Assembly: GCA_937925655.1 (NCBI GenBank)
Contig: CALAMC010000026.1
Span: 1 to 15,744, forward strand
Direction: 5' to 3'
Source of the DNA: an uncultured candidate division Zixibacteria bacterium
GTDB taxonomy: Bacteria; Zixibacteria; MSB-5A5; GN15; PGXB01
DNA: 15,744 nt
Shown here: positions 7,705-14,182 of the stretch, one piece after another
Numbering within the stretch: the first letter of the stretch is position 1
Layout of the letters: every line of letters starts with the position of its first letter
Program-made: the position numbers and the translations under genes
Notes under the pieces: model-generated
What the model was told of the DNA's origin: nothing
What the model saw: only the letters and a program-made list of their open reading frames with translations
Database searches by the model: none

Positions 7705-8013
7705 TTACAACCAATAATTTGCAATTTCCGGTTTATAGTGGGAATCGATTGCAATTTCTGGTTTGAATAAACAAATTGGCAAATATGTTTGTGCACCACA
7801 CTTTTTGCATTTACCAGCGACAATAACTTGCCCGGGATAATCACCATTAATAAAATCGACGGGTTCGCAATAGCTTTCATCCTTGAATATCCGTTGCCAT
7901 ACATGATTACACCGATGATATTTCAGCCAAATTATAATTCGATGTATCATAGACCCGCGACATTGCCGTTTAAATTGCTTGACCTTTTTATTAGGAACTG
8001 TTAAATATTCCAT
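7705..8013 (-). CDS. Small CxH/CxxCG protein, possible zinc ribbon, AT-rich
   Basis: A 102-residue basic protein of unknown role. It has HRCNHVW (about 34-40) and, about 30 residues later, GKCKKCGA; such CxH plus CxxCG pairs often bind one zinc ion. The start at ATG 8013 lies one base after the previous stop and is preceded by GGGGGCGG. The stop is two bases before the next gene's ATG, so it fits the operon with no spare room. Its DNA looks clearly richer in A and T than its neighbours, and the C-terminus carries a short tandem repeat (KPEIAIDSHYKPEIANYWL). The composition and lack of an obvious virion role suggest a recently acquired cargo gene. A role in neck assembly cannot be excluded. 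Confidence 0.62.
   Translation of the reverse strand: MEYLTVPNKKVKQFKRQCRGSMIHRIIIWLKYHRCNHVWQRIFKDESYCEPVDFINGDYPGQVIVAGKCKKCGAQTYLPICLFKPEIAIDSHYKPEIANYWL
7719..7764. repeat. Short direct repeat in the 3' end of the zinc-ribbon-like gene
   Basis: TTGCAATTTC(C/T)GGTTT occurs at 7719-7734 and 7749-7764, sixteen bases with one mismatch and a 30-base period. On the minus strand it encodes the repeated KPEIA near the C-terminus, so the period is ten codons. Confidence 0.75.
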
Positions 8014-8014
8014 T

Positions 8015-8518
8015 TTACCGCCCCCGGATAGGTTTATAAATCACTCTCTCTATTGTCGTGACAATTTGCGGCCGGGCCTTGTCGACCGTCGGCTTAAACC
8101 ATGCCCGCTGCGGCATGACAATCTCGGTCGTGGATTTACGCAGATGCACTCCTTTGTAATGCAGGAAAGCCCGCATTTTGTCCGTGACTGGAATTTTCCC
8201 GCCAAATTCATGGATGGCGCCATATCTCGCGGCATATCCGCCCGGGCCGATTCTAACGTTCGGACCGCCCGCCGCCCGGCCCATGCGATGCGTGATTGAT
8301 CGCCGGAGCGTCCCTGTCCGTGATGCCAGATTCCACCGATGAGATTTATAAAAGAAAGTCGTCGGGTTGGAATCCTTCAGAGCCTCTTTCAATTCCCGTT
8401 CGACAAGCAATCCCGCCGCCTTCAAGCCTTTTTCCATGTTGACTTTCAGGCCATGAAGATAGCCGTTGAGCTTTATCGAGCCCTCGCGCGCGCCCGCGAA
8501 TGTGACCGAGACTTCCAC
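8015..8518 (-). CDS. Neck / tail-completion protein, HK97 gp10-like
   Basis: This 167-residue protein matches the pattern of the gp10-like / virion morphogenesis family. A helical N-terminus (MEKGLKAAGLLVERELKEALK) is followed by RTGTLRRSI, then GYAARYGAIHEFGGKIP (about 93-109) and VMPQRAWFKPTVDKARPQI near the end. Members lie between the connector and tail-terminator genes and help join or finish the tail. The start is GTG at 8518, overlapping the previous TAG by one base, with GGAGG eight bases upstream. The C-terminus is basic. The family assignment rests on motif memory, not a search. Confidence 0.8.
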   Translation of the reverse strand: MEVSVTFAGAREGSIKLNGYLHGLKVNMEKGLKAAGLLVERELKEALKDSNPTTFFYKSHRWNLASRTGTLRRSITHRMGRAAGGPNVRIGPGGYAARYGAIHEFGGKIPVTDKMRAFLHYKGVHLRKSTTEIVMPQRAWFKPTVDKARPQIVTTIERVIYKPIRGR

Positions 8519-9111
8519 TACCGAATCCTCCGATAGCTGTATAGCGTCGCCAATACATTTGGCGGGACATTGTTAAAGCTGTAACTGATGGACTGGTCGC
8601 CGAATGATTTTGAATTGACGCCATGCAGGGAATCGTTAAACAGTTTCTTGTTTAGCGCGATCATCCGCAGACAGGCCAGTTGCAAATCGGCCGGTATCTC
8701 CGTAATATCCCAGCCATAGGTATAGCTGATCTTCCAGTTGTCCTCGCCCTTCCAGAATATATTCCCGTCGTCAAACCATATTCGACCATCGGCATTATCC
8801 TGAGTGAATGACCAACTGGTATCGGTCTGCCACGTCGTGCCGTTCCAATAATAGAGCGTCGGCGTTCCGGTAATCGGGGCATTCTTGGTATAAATATACT
8901 TTATTCCCCAACCGTCCTTGATCTCGTCGATCGCCGTCGTGACCTTGCGAAATTTGCGGTTATTGCAAATGCGTTCGATCTCTTTCGACGCCGCATTGAT
9001 AAGCGATTCGATCATTTCGGTTTCGGAAGCACTGGCGGCGTTCAGGTCAATGTCAAGAAAGTTCGCCACCATTTCCGGCGTGACAAGGGCTATGGTATCG
9101 TCGAGTGGCAT
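8518..9111 (-). CDS. Head-tail connector protein, HK97 gp6 / SPP1 gp15-like
   Basis: A 197-residue protein of the adaptor family that forms a ring beneath the portal, bridging head and tail. The N-terminal helices (LVTPEMVANFLDID, then SETEMIESLINAASKEIERI) are typical. So is the late motif ISYTYGWDITEIPADLQLAC (about 127-146), followed by a helix (LRMIALNKKLFN). A Trp/Asp-rich beta insertion (about 75-125) lies between them. The ATG overlaps the previous stop (TAATG). It ends with TAG overlapping the GTG of the next gene (TAGTG). Its place directly after the capsid block fits the connector role. Confidence 0.85.
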   Translation of the reverse strand: MPLDDTIALVTPEMVANFLDIDLNAASASETEMIESLINAASKEIERICNNRKFRKVTTAIDEIKDGWGIKYIYTKNAPITGTPTLYYWNGTTWQTDTSWSFTQDNADGRIWFDDGNIFWKGEDNWKISYTYGWDITEIPADLQLACLRMIALNKKLFNDSLHGVNSKSFGDQSISYSFNNVPPNVLATLYSYRRIR

Positions 9112-9320
9112 TATTTATTCTTCCCGGGTGCGCCCTTTGCCCGATTCTTGGCCGGGGCCTCAACCTGTTTGGTCCCAACAACTTCGAACCAATCCGGCCA
9201 CGTCTTGAGCAGTTTCTCGCCGACAGCCGAATCGACCTCGGCAACATCCCCGACCTTCATTGACAGGCCATTCCCGATATAGCCGCCCTTCATTGGACAG
9301 GCTTTTAATTTGATCTTCAT
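9111..9320 (-). CDS. Small hypothetical protein between capsid and connector genes
   Basis: This 69-residue protein starts at ATG 9320, which has AAAGG five to six bases upstream. A TTG at 9359 would give a longer form but lies inside the hairpin and lacks a good ribosome-binding site. The core has the pattern MKVGDVAEVDSAVGEKLLK followed by WFEVV, which suggests a small beta barrel, and the last 20 residues are a Lys/Ala/Gly-rich basic tail. Short proteins of this style are often found between the capsid and head-tail connector genes, but I know of no assigned function. Its TAA overlaps the ATG of the next gene by one base, so translation is coupled. The same pattern recurs in the 72-residue protein before the tail tube gene. 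Confidence 0.75.
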   Translation of the reverse strand: MKIKLKACPMKGGYIGNGLSMKVGDVAEVDSAVGEKLLKTWPDWFEVVGTKQVEAPAKNRAKGAPGKNK

Positions 9321-9337
9321 ATCTACCTTTCCGAGAA

Positions 9338-9357
9338 GGCGGACCCAAAGGCCCGCC
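9338..9357 (-). terminator. Hairpin after the capsid gene (possible attenuator)
   Basis: On the minus strand GGCGGGCC-TTTG-GGTCCGCC forms an eight-pair stem (one G-U) with a four-base loop. The flanks GAGAA (upstream) and TTCTC (downstream) could extend it past a bulge. It starts 28 bases after the capsid stop and is followed by TTCT, not a proper U run, so a strong intrinsic terminator is unlikely. A partial terminator or RNA-stability element that lowers expression after the abundant capsid gene is plausible. Confidence 0.4.
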
Positions 9358-9385
9358 AACTCTTTCTCACTGCCACACCGCGAGA

Positions 9386-10903
9386 TTAAGTGCTGACGCC
9401 ATATCCCATGGCCGCGATGTTATTCGAGGCGGCCGCGAACATCGGCTGGAAGTCCATTCTCTTGAAGGAGAAAAGATTCCAGACATCATAGGCCAGGTTC
9501 TTTTCGGAAGCCACCTGAATGCCCCGACGAATACCCTTGAGGAATCCCGGCCGATAGACGGTAATGACCTGCGTCTTGTCGGTCGTGGTTCCGTCATAGA
9601 TACCGGACGCGTTCAAATCATCCTGAACGTAGCCGGTCGGAATAACAGGAATGCCGTCGAAGCGCATCAGTTCACCGCGCAGGACGACCGCATTCGGACC
9701 ATACTTATCGACGGTCAAAACGCTGTCGAGGTCTTTGAGGAAGTGCTTCAGATAGCCCTTGGCCGAGCAGAGAATGGCCAGATCATCGGGATACATGCCG
9801 TAAGGCCCGCCGCGCGTCATGCAAGCGCGAATATCCCGCAGACCATCTTCATTGAAGGTTGACAGGTCAACCGTGGCTCCGGTCATGGCGTTGATTTGAT
9901 AGCGCAGGCCGTTGAACAGCTTCTTGGCGCTGGTAGCGGCCAGTCCGCCATATCCGGTGTCGATATCAGCCGTCAGCTGACCATTGACGATACCCTGATC
10001 TTCGGCACGAGCCATTGACTTGGCCAGTTCGCGCATGACGAACGGCATGACGGCGACGGCCGAGTCCTCGTTCATTTCCTCGGAAATCTGAATACGACCC
10101 CGCAGCTTGACAGCCGTGAAGGTGATTGCGGACGTTCCGGGGGTCTGCTCGTTGGAGTCGGCATAGGCCGTGATGACCGTCTTTTGCTCGGTCAGTTTGA
10201 TGGCTTCGGTCGCCGTGGTGAAGATCGGCCATTTGTAAGCGGCCGTCGGCATCTGGAATTCGTTGAACAACGGCGAAACCCGGAGTTCGAGTTCGACCAG
10301 CTCGCCCATGGTGCTGGACATATCGGTCGGAATCCACTCCGTGCCCTCGGCCGCGGTACCGGTGTCCATGGCCTTGCGGAATTCGTTGAATTCCTCATAG
10401 ACCTTGAGCGATTTGATGCGCTGCGCCCGGGGGATTTGGTGATAGTTCTCCACGCCATTGGCGATACCATAGACCCGGGACGAATGATCCAGAATGGCAT
10501 CGACGAGGGTCAGCTTATCGGCGACTTCGTGAAATGCCCGCACGCGCGCGAAGGCATCCTGCGAGAGCTTGGATTTCAGCTCGCGGGTCGGCATTTCGTG
10601 GACTTGCTTCGAATGGAACGGAATCTTGTCGATCTTGCCATAGGTGATCTGGCGTTCTTTGGCCAGCTTATGCAAGGCATCCATCTTTGCAATGGCTTTC
10701 TTGACATCATCTTCCATGTTGTCGATCCGCTCATTCAGTTCGGAGTCAGTCAGGTCTTTCTTGTTATCGAAAGCCTTGCGAAATTCGGCAAACTCGGCGA
10801 GTCCCGATTTAAGCTCCGAAATGGCCGTCTTGACTTCCCCGACATCGGTTATGATGGGGGACATCTTTTCATCAACGGCTTTGTTGACATCAATATCCGG
10901 CAT
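9386..10903 (-). other. Nested major capsid product from an internal ATG
   Basis: Inside the fusion, codon 181 is an ATG at 10903 (MPDIDVNKAVDEKMS) preceded by GGAAAGGAGCATCTAAG, a strong Shine-Dalgarno at good spacing. Initiation here would give a 505-residue capsid protein carrying its delta/scaffold region but no protease. This would meet the usual need for hundreds of capsid subunits against few protease copies. The site sits precisely between the protease and capsid domains, which argues against coincidence. Expression from it is inferred, not shown. Confidence 0.65.
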
Positions 10904-11443
10904 CTTAGATGCTCCTTTCCTTTTCCCCTCACCCGTCGGGAAAGAAATTGATTTAAGTTGAAGTTCTGATTTTTTGGCTTGTTCGATCAGAGCTTCCCGA
11001 TTGGCCGGGACATTCACGACCGATATTTCGAGAAGTTCCAAATCGATAATTTCATTGGGCTGGTCGTTGGCCGTCTCGACATAGCCGCCTTGGCGAAGCT
11101 GAAAGCCGATTGAAAACGCTTTCAATATCCCGAATTCGATCAGGTTTTTAATATCCTGACCGTCGGCTGTATCGGCGATTTCGGCCTCGATGTATAGCCC
11201 TTTATCAGTTATTTCCGCCTTGACGATTTTGCCAACCGGCTTTGAATACCAGTCATGTCCAAAAAGCAAAATAGGGTGCTGGAGATAACTCGATAGGGAC
11301 GAATAGAAAGCCTGCGGCCGGACAATTTCGTTATACGAATCGACGGCATCCGTTGACGCATACCCGGCTATGGCCAGAATAGCATGGGGAGAGCTGGGCT
11401 TCAGCGCTTTGAATTCCCCGCCTATTCTATATTTCTTTTCCAA
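9386..11443 (-). CDS. Prohead protease fused to HK97-fold major capsid protein
   Basis: The first 180 or so residues form an HK97 gp4-type prohead serine protease. His63 (LLFGHDW) and Ser111 (KAFSIGF) are the probable catalytic pair, followed by the family motif ELLEISVVNVPANRE (137-151), with a nearby Glu as possible third member. From about residue 181 the chain becomes an HK97 gp5-type major capsid protein. A charged, helical, scaffold-like delta region covers roughly 185-285, then the shell domain, with EGTEWIPTDMSSTMGELVE, LRGRIQISEEMNEDS and VYRPGFLKGIRRGI. The protease normally removes the delta region inside the prohead. Translation starts at TTG 11443, with AAGGGAG five bases upstream. 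An in-frame TAG, the stop of the preceding gene, rules out a longer start. A second initiation site lies at the domain junction. Single-gene fusion of these two functions is less common than adjacent genes. Confidence 0.94.
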   Translation of the reverse strand: MEKKYRIGGEFKALKPSSPHAILAIAGYASTDAVDSYNEIVRPQAFYSSLSSYLQHPILLFGHDWYSKPVGKIVKAEITDKGLYIEAEIADTADGQDIKNLIEFGILKAFSIGFQLRQGGYVETANDQPNEIIDLELLEISVVNVPANREALIEQAKKSELQLKSISFPTGEGKRKGASKMPDIDVNKAVDEKMSPIITDVGEVKTAISELKSGLAEFAEFRKAFDNKKDLTDSELNERIDNMEDDVKKAIAKMDALHKLAKERQITYGKIDKIPFHSKQVHEMPTRELKSKLSQDAFARVRAFHEVADKLTLVDAILDHSSRVYGIANGVENYHQIPRAQRIKSLKVYEEFNEFRKAMDTGTAAEGTEWIPTDMSSTMGELVELELRVSPLFNEFQMPTAAYKWPIFTTATEAIKLTEQKTVITAYADSNEQTPGTSAITFTAVKLRGRIQISEEMNEDSAVAVMPFVMRELAKSMARAEDQGIVNGQLTADIDTGYGGLAATSAKKLFNGLRYQINAMTGATVDLSTFNEDGLRDIRACMTRGGPYGMYPDDLAILCSAKGYLKHFLKDLDSVLTVDKYGPNAVVLRGELMRFDGIPVIPTGYVQDDLNASGIYDGTTTDKTQVITVYRPGFLKGIRRGIQVASEKNLAYDVWNLFSFKRMDFQPMFAAASNNIAAMGYGVST
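10912..10917 (-). promoter_or_regulatory. Internal ribosome-binding site at the protease/capsid junction
   Basis: AAGGAG on the minus strand lies eight bases upstream of the in-frame ATG at 10903. It is as strong as the sites used by neighbouring genes and lies exactly at the domain boundary of the fusion. Confidence 0.6.
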
Positions 11444-11461
11444 TGTTACTCCCTTACCACC

Positions 11462-11965
11462 CTACGGTTTCGCCCATGTCGCCTGAATAACCTTATAAAC
11501 GGCAGTCGATCCGACCGGTGCGGCATCATTGACGTTCGTGACAACCTGAAAATCAATGTAATCGTAAACGGTTGAATCGGTGATATCGAAGGTCTGTTCA
11601 GCGTAAACAGAATCGACGGGGACAAAGGTTGCCGTCCAGACTTTGACCGGCGTAAAATCGCCCGCATCGTCACCGGACCATATCTCGACAATCACGGTGT
11701 CTTTCGCTGTGTCAACGGTCGATATACTGGTAGTATAAAGACCGCACGACAACAGACCCTTAATGGTGCTGTAATTGCCGAGGCCGCTCATGCGCCACAT
11801 ATTCGAAACGGTATCGCGTTTGGTCGCCGTTGATGTCAGCGTATAAGTGAACGTCGAGTTCGAGGACATTTTCTGTCCTTTGGGTTTTTCGGCTGCCATG
11901 CTCCCCGGCACGACCAGCAGAGTCAACAGCAGCGCCATCGCTGCCAGAGCAACAAACTTTTTCAT
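11462..11965 (-). CDS. Small exported protein of unknown function with a signal peptide
   Basis: I do not recognise this 167-residue protein. Its start is the ATG at 11965, preceded by AAGGAG with nine bases of spacing; the frame is open further upstream, but that would overlap the portal gene. The N-terminus is a textbook Sec signal peptide: KK, a hydrophobic core of about 17 residues (VALAAMALLLTLLVVPG), then SMAAE, with probable cleavage after Ala24. There is no lipobox cysteine. The mature part (about 143 residues) is rich in Thr, Ser, Val and Asp and looks like an all-beta domain with a single cysteine. It begins 22 bases after the portal stop and ends 18 bases before the protease/capsid gene. 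Export suggests an envelope role such as altering the host surface or excluding other phages. A virion decoration role is possible but would not need a signal peptide. Function is unassigned. Confidence 0.82.
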   Translation of the reverse strand: MKKFVALAAMALLLTLLVVPGSMAAEKPKGQKMSSNSTFTYTLTSTATKRDTVSNMWRMSGLGNYSTIKGLLSCGLYTTSISTVDTAKDTVIVEIWSGDDAGDFTPVKVWTATFVPVDSVYAEQTFDITDSTVYDYIDFQVVTNVNDAAPVGSTAVYKVIQATWAKP

Positions 11966-11987
11966 GGTATAAGTCTCCTTTTTCACC

Positions 11988-14117
11988 CTATTCAGTTTCA
12001 AATATCGGTAATATCGCACATCTACAATTAATGACTTCCTCAGCCGGAGCCGTCGGATCGCCAGGGAAGTCCATGGGGACCGATCCGCGCGTGAACGGCT
12101 CACCCACGCGGACAATCTCACCGTTTAACGCGGCGTGAGTATCGCGGGTATTAGCATCCATCGATGCCAGCCATTCCTTTTTTTGCACTCCACCCTGATC
12201 ATACCCGGCCAGAGTCCCACCGTTGACAGCCCGCAACATTTCTGTCCGAGCGATGGTCCGGGCCCGAATATCGCCAGCGTATTTATAGACGTCCTTGATG
12301 CCCTTTTCGACCTCGCCCATAGACCATCCGTTGTCATAGGCTTCGGCTAAAAGATTTTTAAGCGCATCATAGGTCGTGTCATTTATGATCTTCGACCTGT
12401 TAATCATGCGTTCGAGTTCGGTTATGACATTTGGATCGTTGATATTGAAGGTCAAGTCCAGTCCGTATTCGGCAAAGAATCTATTTCCAGAATCTTTCAT
12501 GGCCTGCTTGATATAGGGCAGGAATTCCTCTATGAGCTTTTCGTTCTCGGACTCACCGTCGAATATGTTGTCGGGGCTACCCGGAATCGGCTTATCCTTC
12601 TGCATGGCTTTCGTTATTTTCAGAAGTCCGCTTCCCAGAAGATAACCATTGCCGGTGATCTGATTCAGTTTCGCCATCACGCGGTCATATTGATTTCGGA
12701 AGTATCCGCGAACGATTTTTTGATAGCCGCGTTCCTTGCCGGTCAGGAAATTATCGAAGGCTTTCCATGCTTTTTCTCGGGGGGATGGCGTTGATGTTTT
12801 ACGGAGTAGGGTGTTTCCCCCGGCCACCTTACCATCCCCCTGATTTTGTGCAGCTGCCGGATCGGCGAACATATCGGGAAATCCGGCGTTCAATTCGTCG
12901 CCGCCCTCGACTGGATCATATCCGATTTGATCTCGACACTCATTCGGCGTTAATATTCGTCCGCAAAGCGTCTGCAATCTTTGAGCTTCGATCAATTTAT
13001 CCGGCTGCAGCGCCTCAACATTGGTAGTATCGAATTTGAAAACATGATCACGGTCAAAATGACGCCAGAGCAGCTGCCGGGTGAATCCGTCCGCGATGAT
13101 ATTGGCATGAGGAATCATGGTATGACGCCAGAAGGTCCGCTCCTGTATATCGGCATTGGCATAATTGGCATACTCGTAAACACCACCGACCGAAGGCGGA
13201 ATACCCATGACGGAGAATTGCTTCTCTCGGTTCATACGGAACATTTCACCAAAGGCCAGGTCTTTAAGCGGAACCGAAGTCTGATAGAACTTACCCGCTA
13301 TTTGCGGGAAGAACATCTTGAAAGCGTTTTCGGCACCCTGATGTTTTGCATTATAGGATTTTGACAAGGCTTTTAATTGTTCTTCCTGTAATTCAAAGTC
13401 CGGTGCATATATACCGGACATGGTGCAGCCATTTTTGAAGAATATTTTGTTGAATATCTCAGCATAGTAATCCATGAGAATCAGCCGTTCAATTGGCTTG
13501 ATTCCCGACATGCCATAAAAGGGATTGTTGATATTGTAATCCCGGATGTGGATCATTTCCTCAGTCGGAATCTTTTGCTCGTTTGTCGCAAAATGATCAA
13601 GGATAAAGCCCGCCGGGATTCCGTTCACCTTGTCATAGTCGATGTCAACCCGCCACGGCGGTATCGGCCATAGTTCCAATTTACCCTGTCCCAATATTTC
13701 AATTCGAATAAACGCGTTGCCAGCCAGCTTGAGCGAGGCCGACGTGAAGGACTTCAATTCAGGGCCGGACAGGAAGGGATTCGGCTCATTTATCAATTCA
13801 TTGGCCGGATGGTCTATTTCGACGGTATCTTCAATCGATCCGTCAATTATCTCCCGCGCATAAGCATAGAACGGCAGCCATGAAATTGAATTAGATATAA
13901 TCCGAATCGCCGTTGAGATATTGGCGTCCTGGCGTTCGGATAAAGACTGGGCCGTCACGTCTTCGGGCTTGGGGATATACCCCATTTGGCCCTCGTATGG
14001 CGCGGCCATTTGTATGGATTTGATTTGTAACCGGAGCGCCTCGACTTCCTTTTCAAGAGCGTTCCGGTCGGTTCGGTCAAAGCGAATCCATTCGCTGATT
14101 TTATCTACAAGTGACAA
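11988..14117 (-). CDS. Portal protein fused to a MuF/SPP1 gp7-like head morphogenesis domain
   Basis: Residues about 40-425 look like an HK97 gp3-type portal, the dodecameric ring at the head vertex through which DNA passes. Portal-like stretches include ISTAIRIISNSISWLPFYA, LKLAGNAFIRIE, ELWPIPPWRV, IHIRDYN, FSVMGIPPSVGG and the late RILTPNECRDQIGYDP. The C-terminal part, from about residue 440, is a different domain. IRARTIARTEMLRAVN, WLASMDANTRDTHAALNGE and the closing INCRC (about 696-700) are the signature of the Mu gpF / SPP1 gp7 minor head protein family, normally a separate gene after the portal. The start is TTG at 14117 because an in-frame TGA lies two codons upstream. The first 36 residues are charged and possibly coiled-coil. 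A polar linker (about 426-446) joins the two parts. The stop is TAG. I am confident of both domain families. Confidence 0.92.
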   Translation of the reverse strand: MSLVDKISEWIRFDRTDRNALEKEVEALRLQIKSIQMAAPYEGQMGYIPKPEDVTAQSLSERQDANISTAIRIISNSISWLPFYAYAREIIDGSIEDTVEIDHPANELINEPNPFLSGPELKSFTSASLKLAGNAFIRIEILGQGKLELWPIPPWRVDIDYDKVNGIPAGFILDHFATNEQKIPTEEMIHIRDYNINNPFYGMSGIKPIERLILMDYYAEIFNKIFFKNGCTMSGIYAPDFELQEEQLKALSKSYNAKHQGAENAFKMFFPQIAGKFYQTSVPLKDLAFGEMFRMNREKQFSVMGIPPSVGGVYEYANYANADIQERTFWRHTMIPHANIIADGFTRQLLWRHFDRDHVFKFDTTNVEALQPDKLIEAQRLQTLCGRILTPNECRDQIGYDPVEGGDELNAGFPDMFADPAAAQNQGDGKVAGGNTLLRKTSTPSPREKAWKAFDNFLTGKERGYQKIVRGYFRNQYDRVMAKLNQITGNGYLLGSGLLKITKAMQKDKPIPGSPDNIFDGESENEKLIEEFLPYIKQAMKDSGNRFFAEYGLDLTFNINDPNVITELERMINRSKIINDTTYDALKNLLAEAYDNGWSMGEVEKGIKDVYKYAGDIRARTIARTEMLRAVNGGTLAGYDQGGVQKKEWLASMDANTRDTHAALNGEIVRVGEPFTRGSVPMDFPGDPTAPAEEVINCRCAILPIFETE
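12780..12840. repeat. 9-bp perfect inverted repeat flanking the portal/MuF linker
   Basis: GGGGGATGG at 12780-12788 and CCATCCCCC at 12832-12840 are perfect reverse complements separated by 43 bases. The repeat encloses almost exactly the codons of the low-complexity linker (residues about 426-446) between the portal and MuF domains. It may be chance, an mRNA hairpin, or a trace of how the fusion formed. Confidence 0.6.
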
Positions 14118-14158
14118 TCCTCATGTCGATTCTCACCCTGAGAGTTAATAAATCCCAT
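14105..14158 (-). other. Possible 17-codon leader ORF before the portal gene
   Basis: In the 65-base gap after the terminase stop, an ATG at 14158 is preceded by TTGAGGTTGTTC, which contains a GAGG ribosome-binding site at suitable spacing. It opens a short frame (MGFINSQGENRHEDCHL) whose TAG falls inside the first codons of the portal gene. The portal gene itself begins with TTG and has GAGG only one base upstream, which is too close for normal initiation. The leader could therefore deliver ribosomes to the TTG by termination and reinitiation. This is inference from position only. A short imperfect hairpin (TCTCA-CCC-TGAGA, 14131-14143) lies within the leader. Confidence 0.3.
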
Positions 14159-14182
14159 GAACAACCTCAATGGATATCTCTT

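Noticed and set aside
9111..9359. Longer 82-residue version of the small post-capsid protein
   Set aside because: Its TTG lies within the hairpin and lacks a good ribosome-binding site, while the ATG at 9320 has AAAGG nearby.
10184..10951. Long plus-strand frame (255 codons) opposite the capsid gene
   Set aside because: It lies wholly antisense to a confidently identified capsid coding region, and its protein has no recognisable domain. It reads as a mirror of biased codon use.
11462..12121. Longer version of the exported protein starting at 12121
   Set aside because: It would overlap the MuF coding sequence by over 130 bases and hide the signal peptide; the ATG at 11965 has AAGGAG at correct spacing.
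36..14117. Possible recoding of TAG as a sense codon, since several genes end in TAG
   Set aside because: Each TAG is followed at once by, or overlaps, the start of the next gene, and no conserved gene contains an internal TAG. Read-through frames give no meaningful extension.
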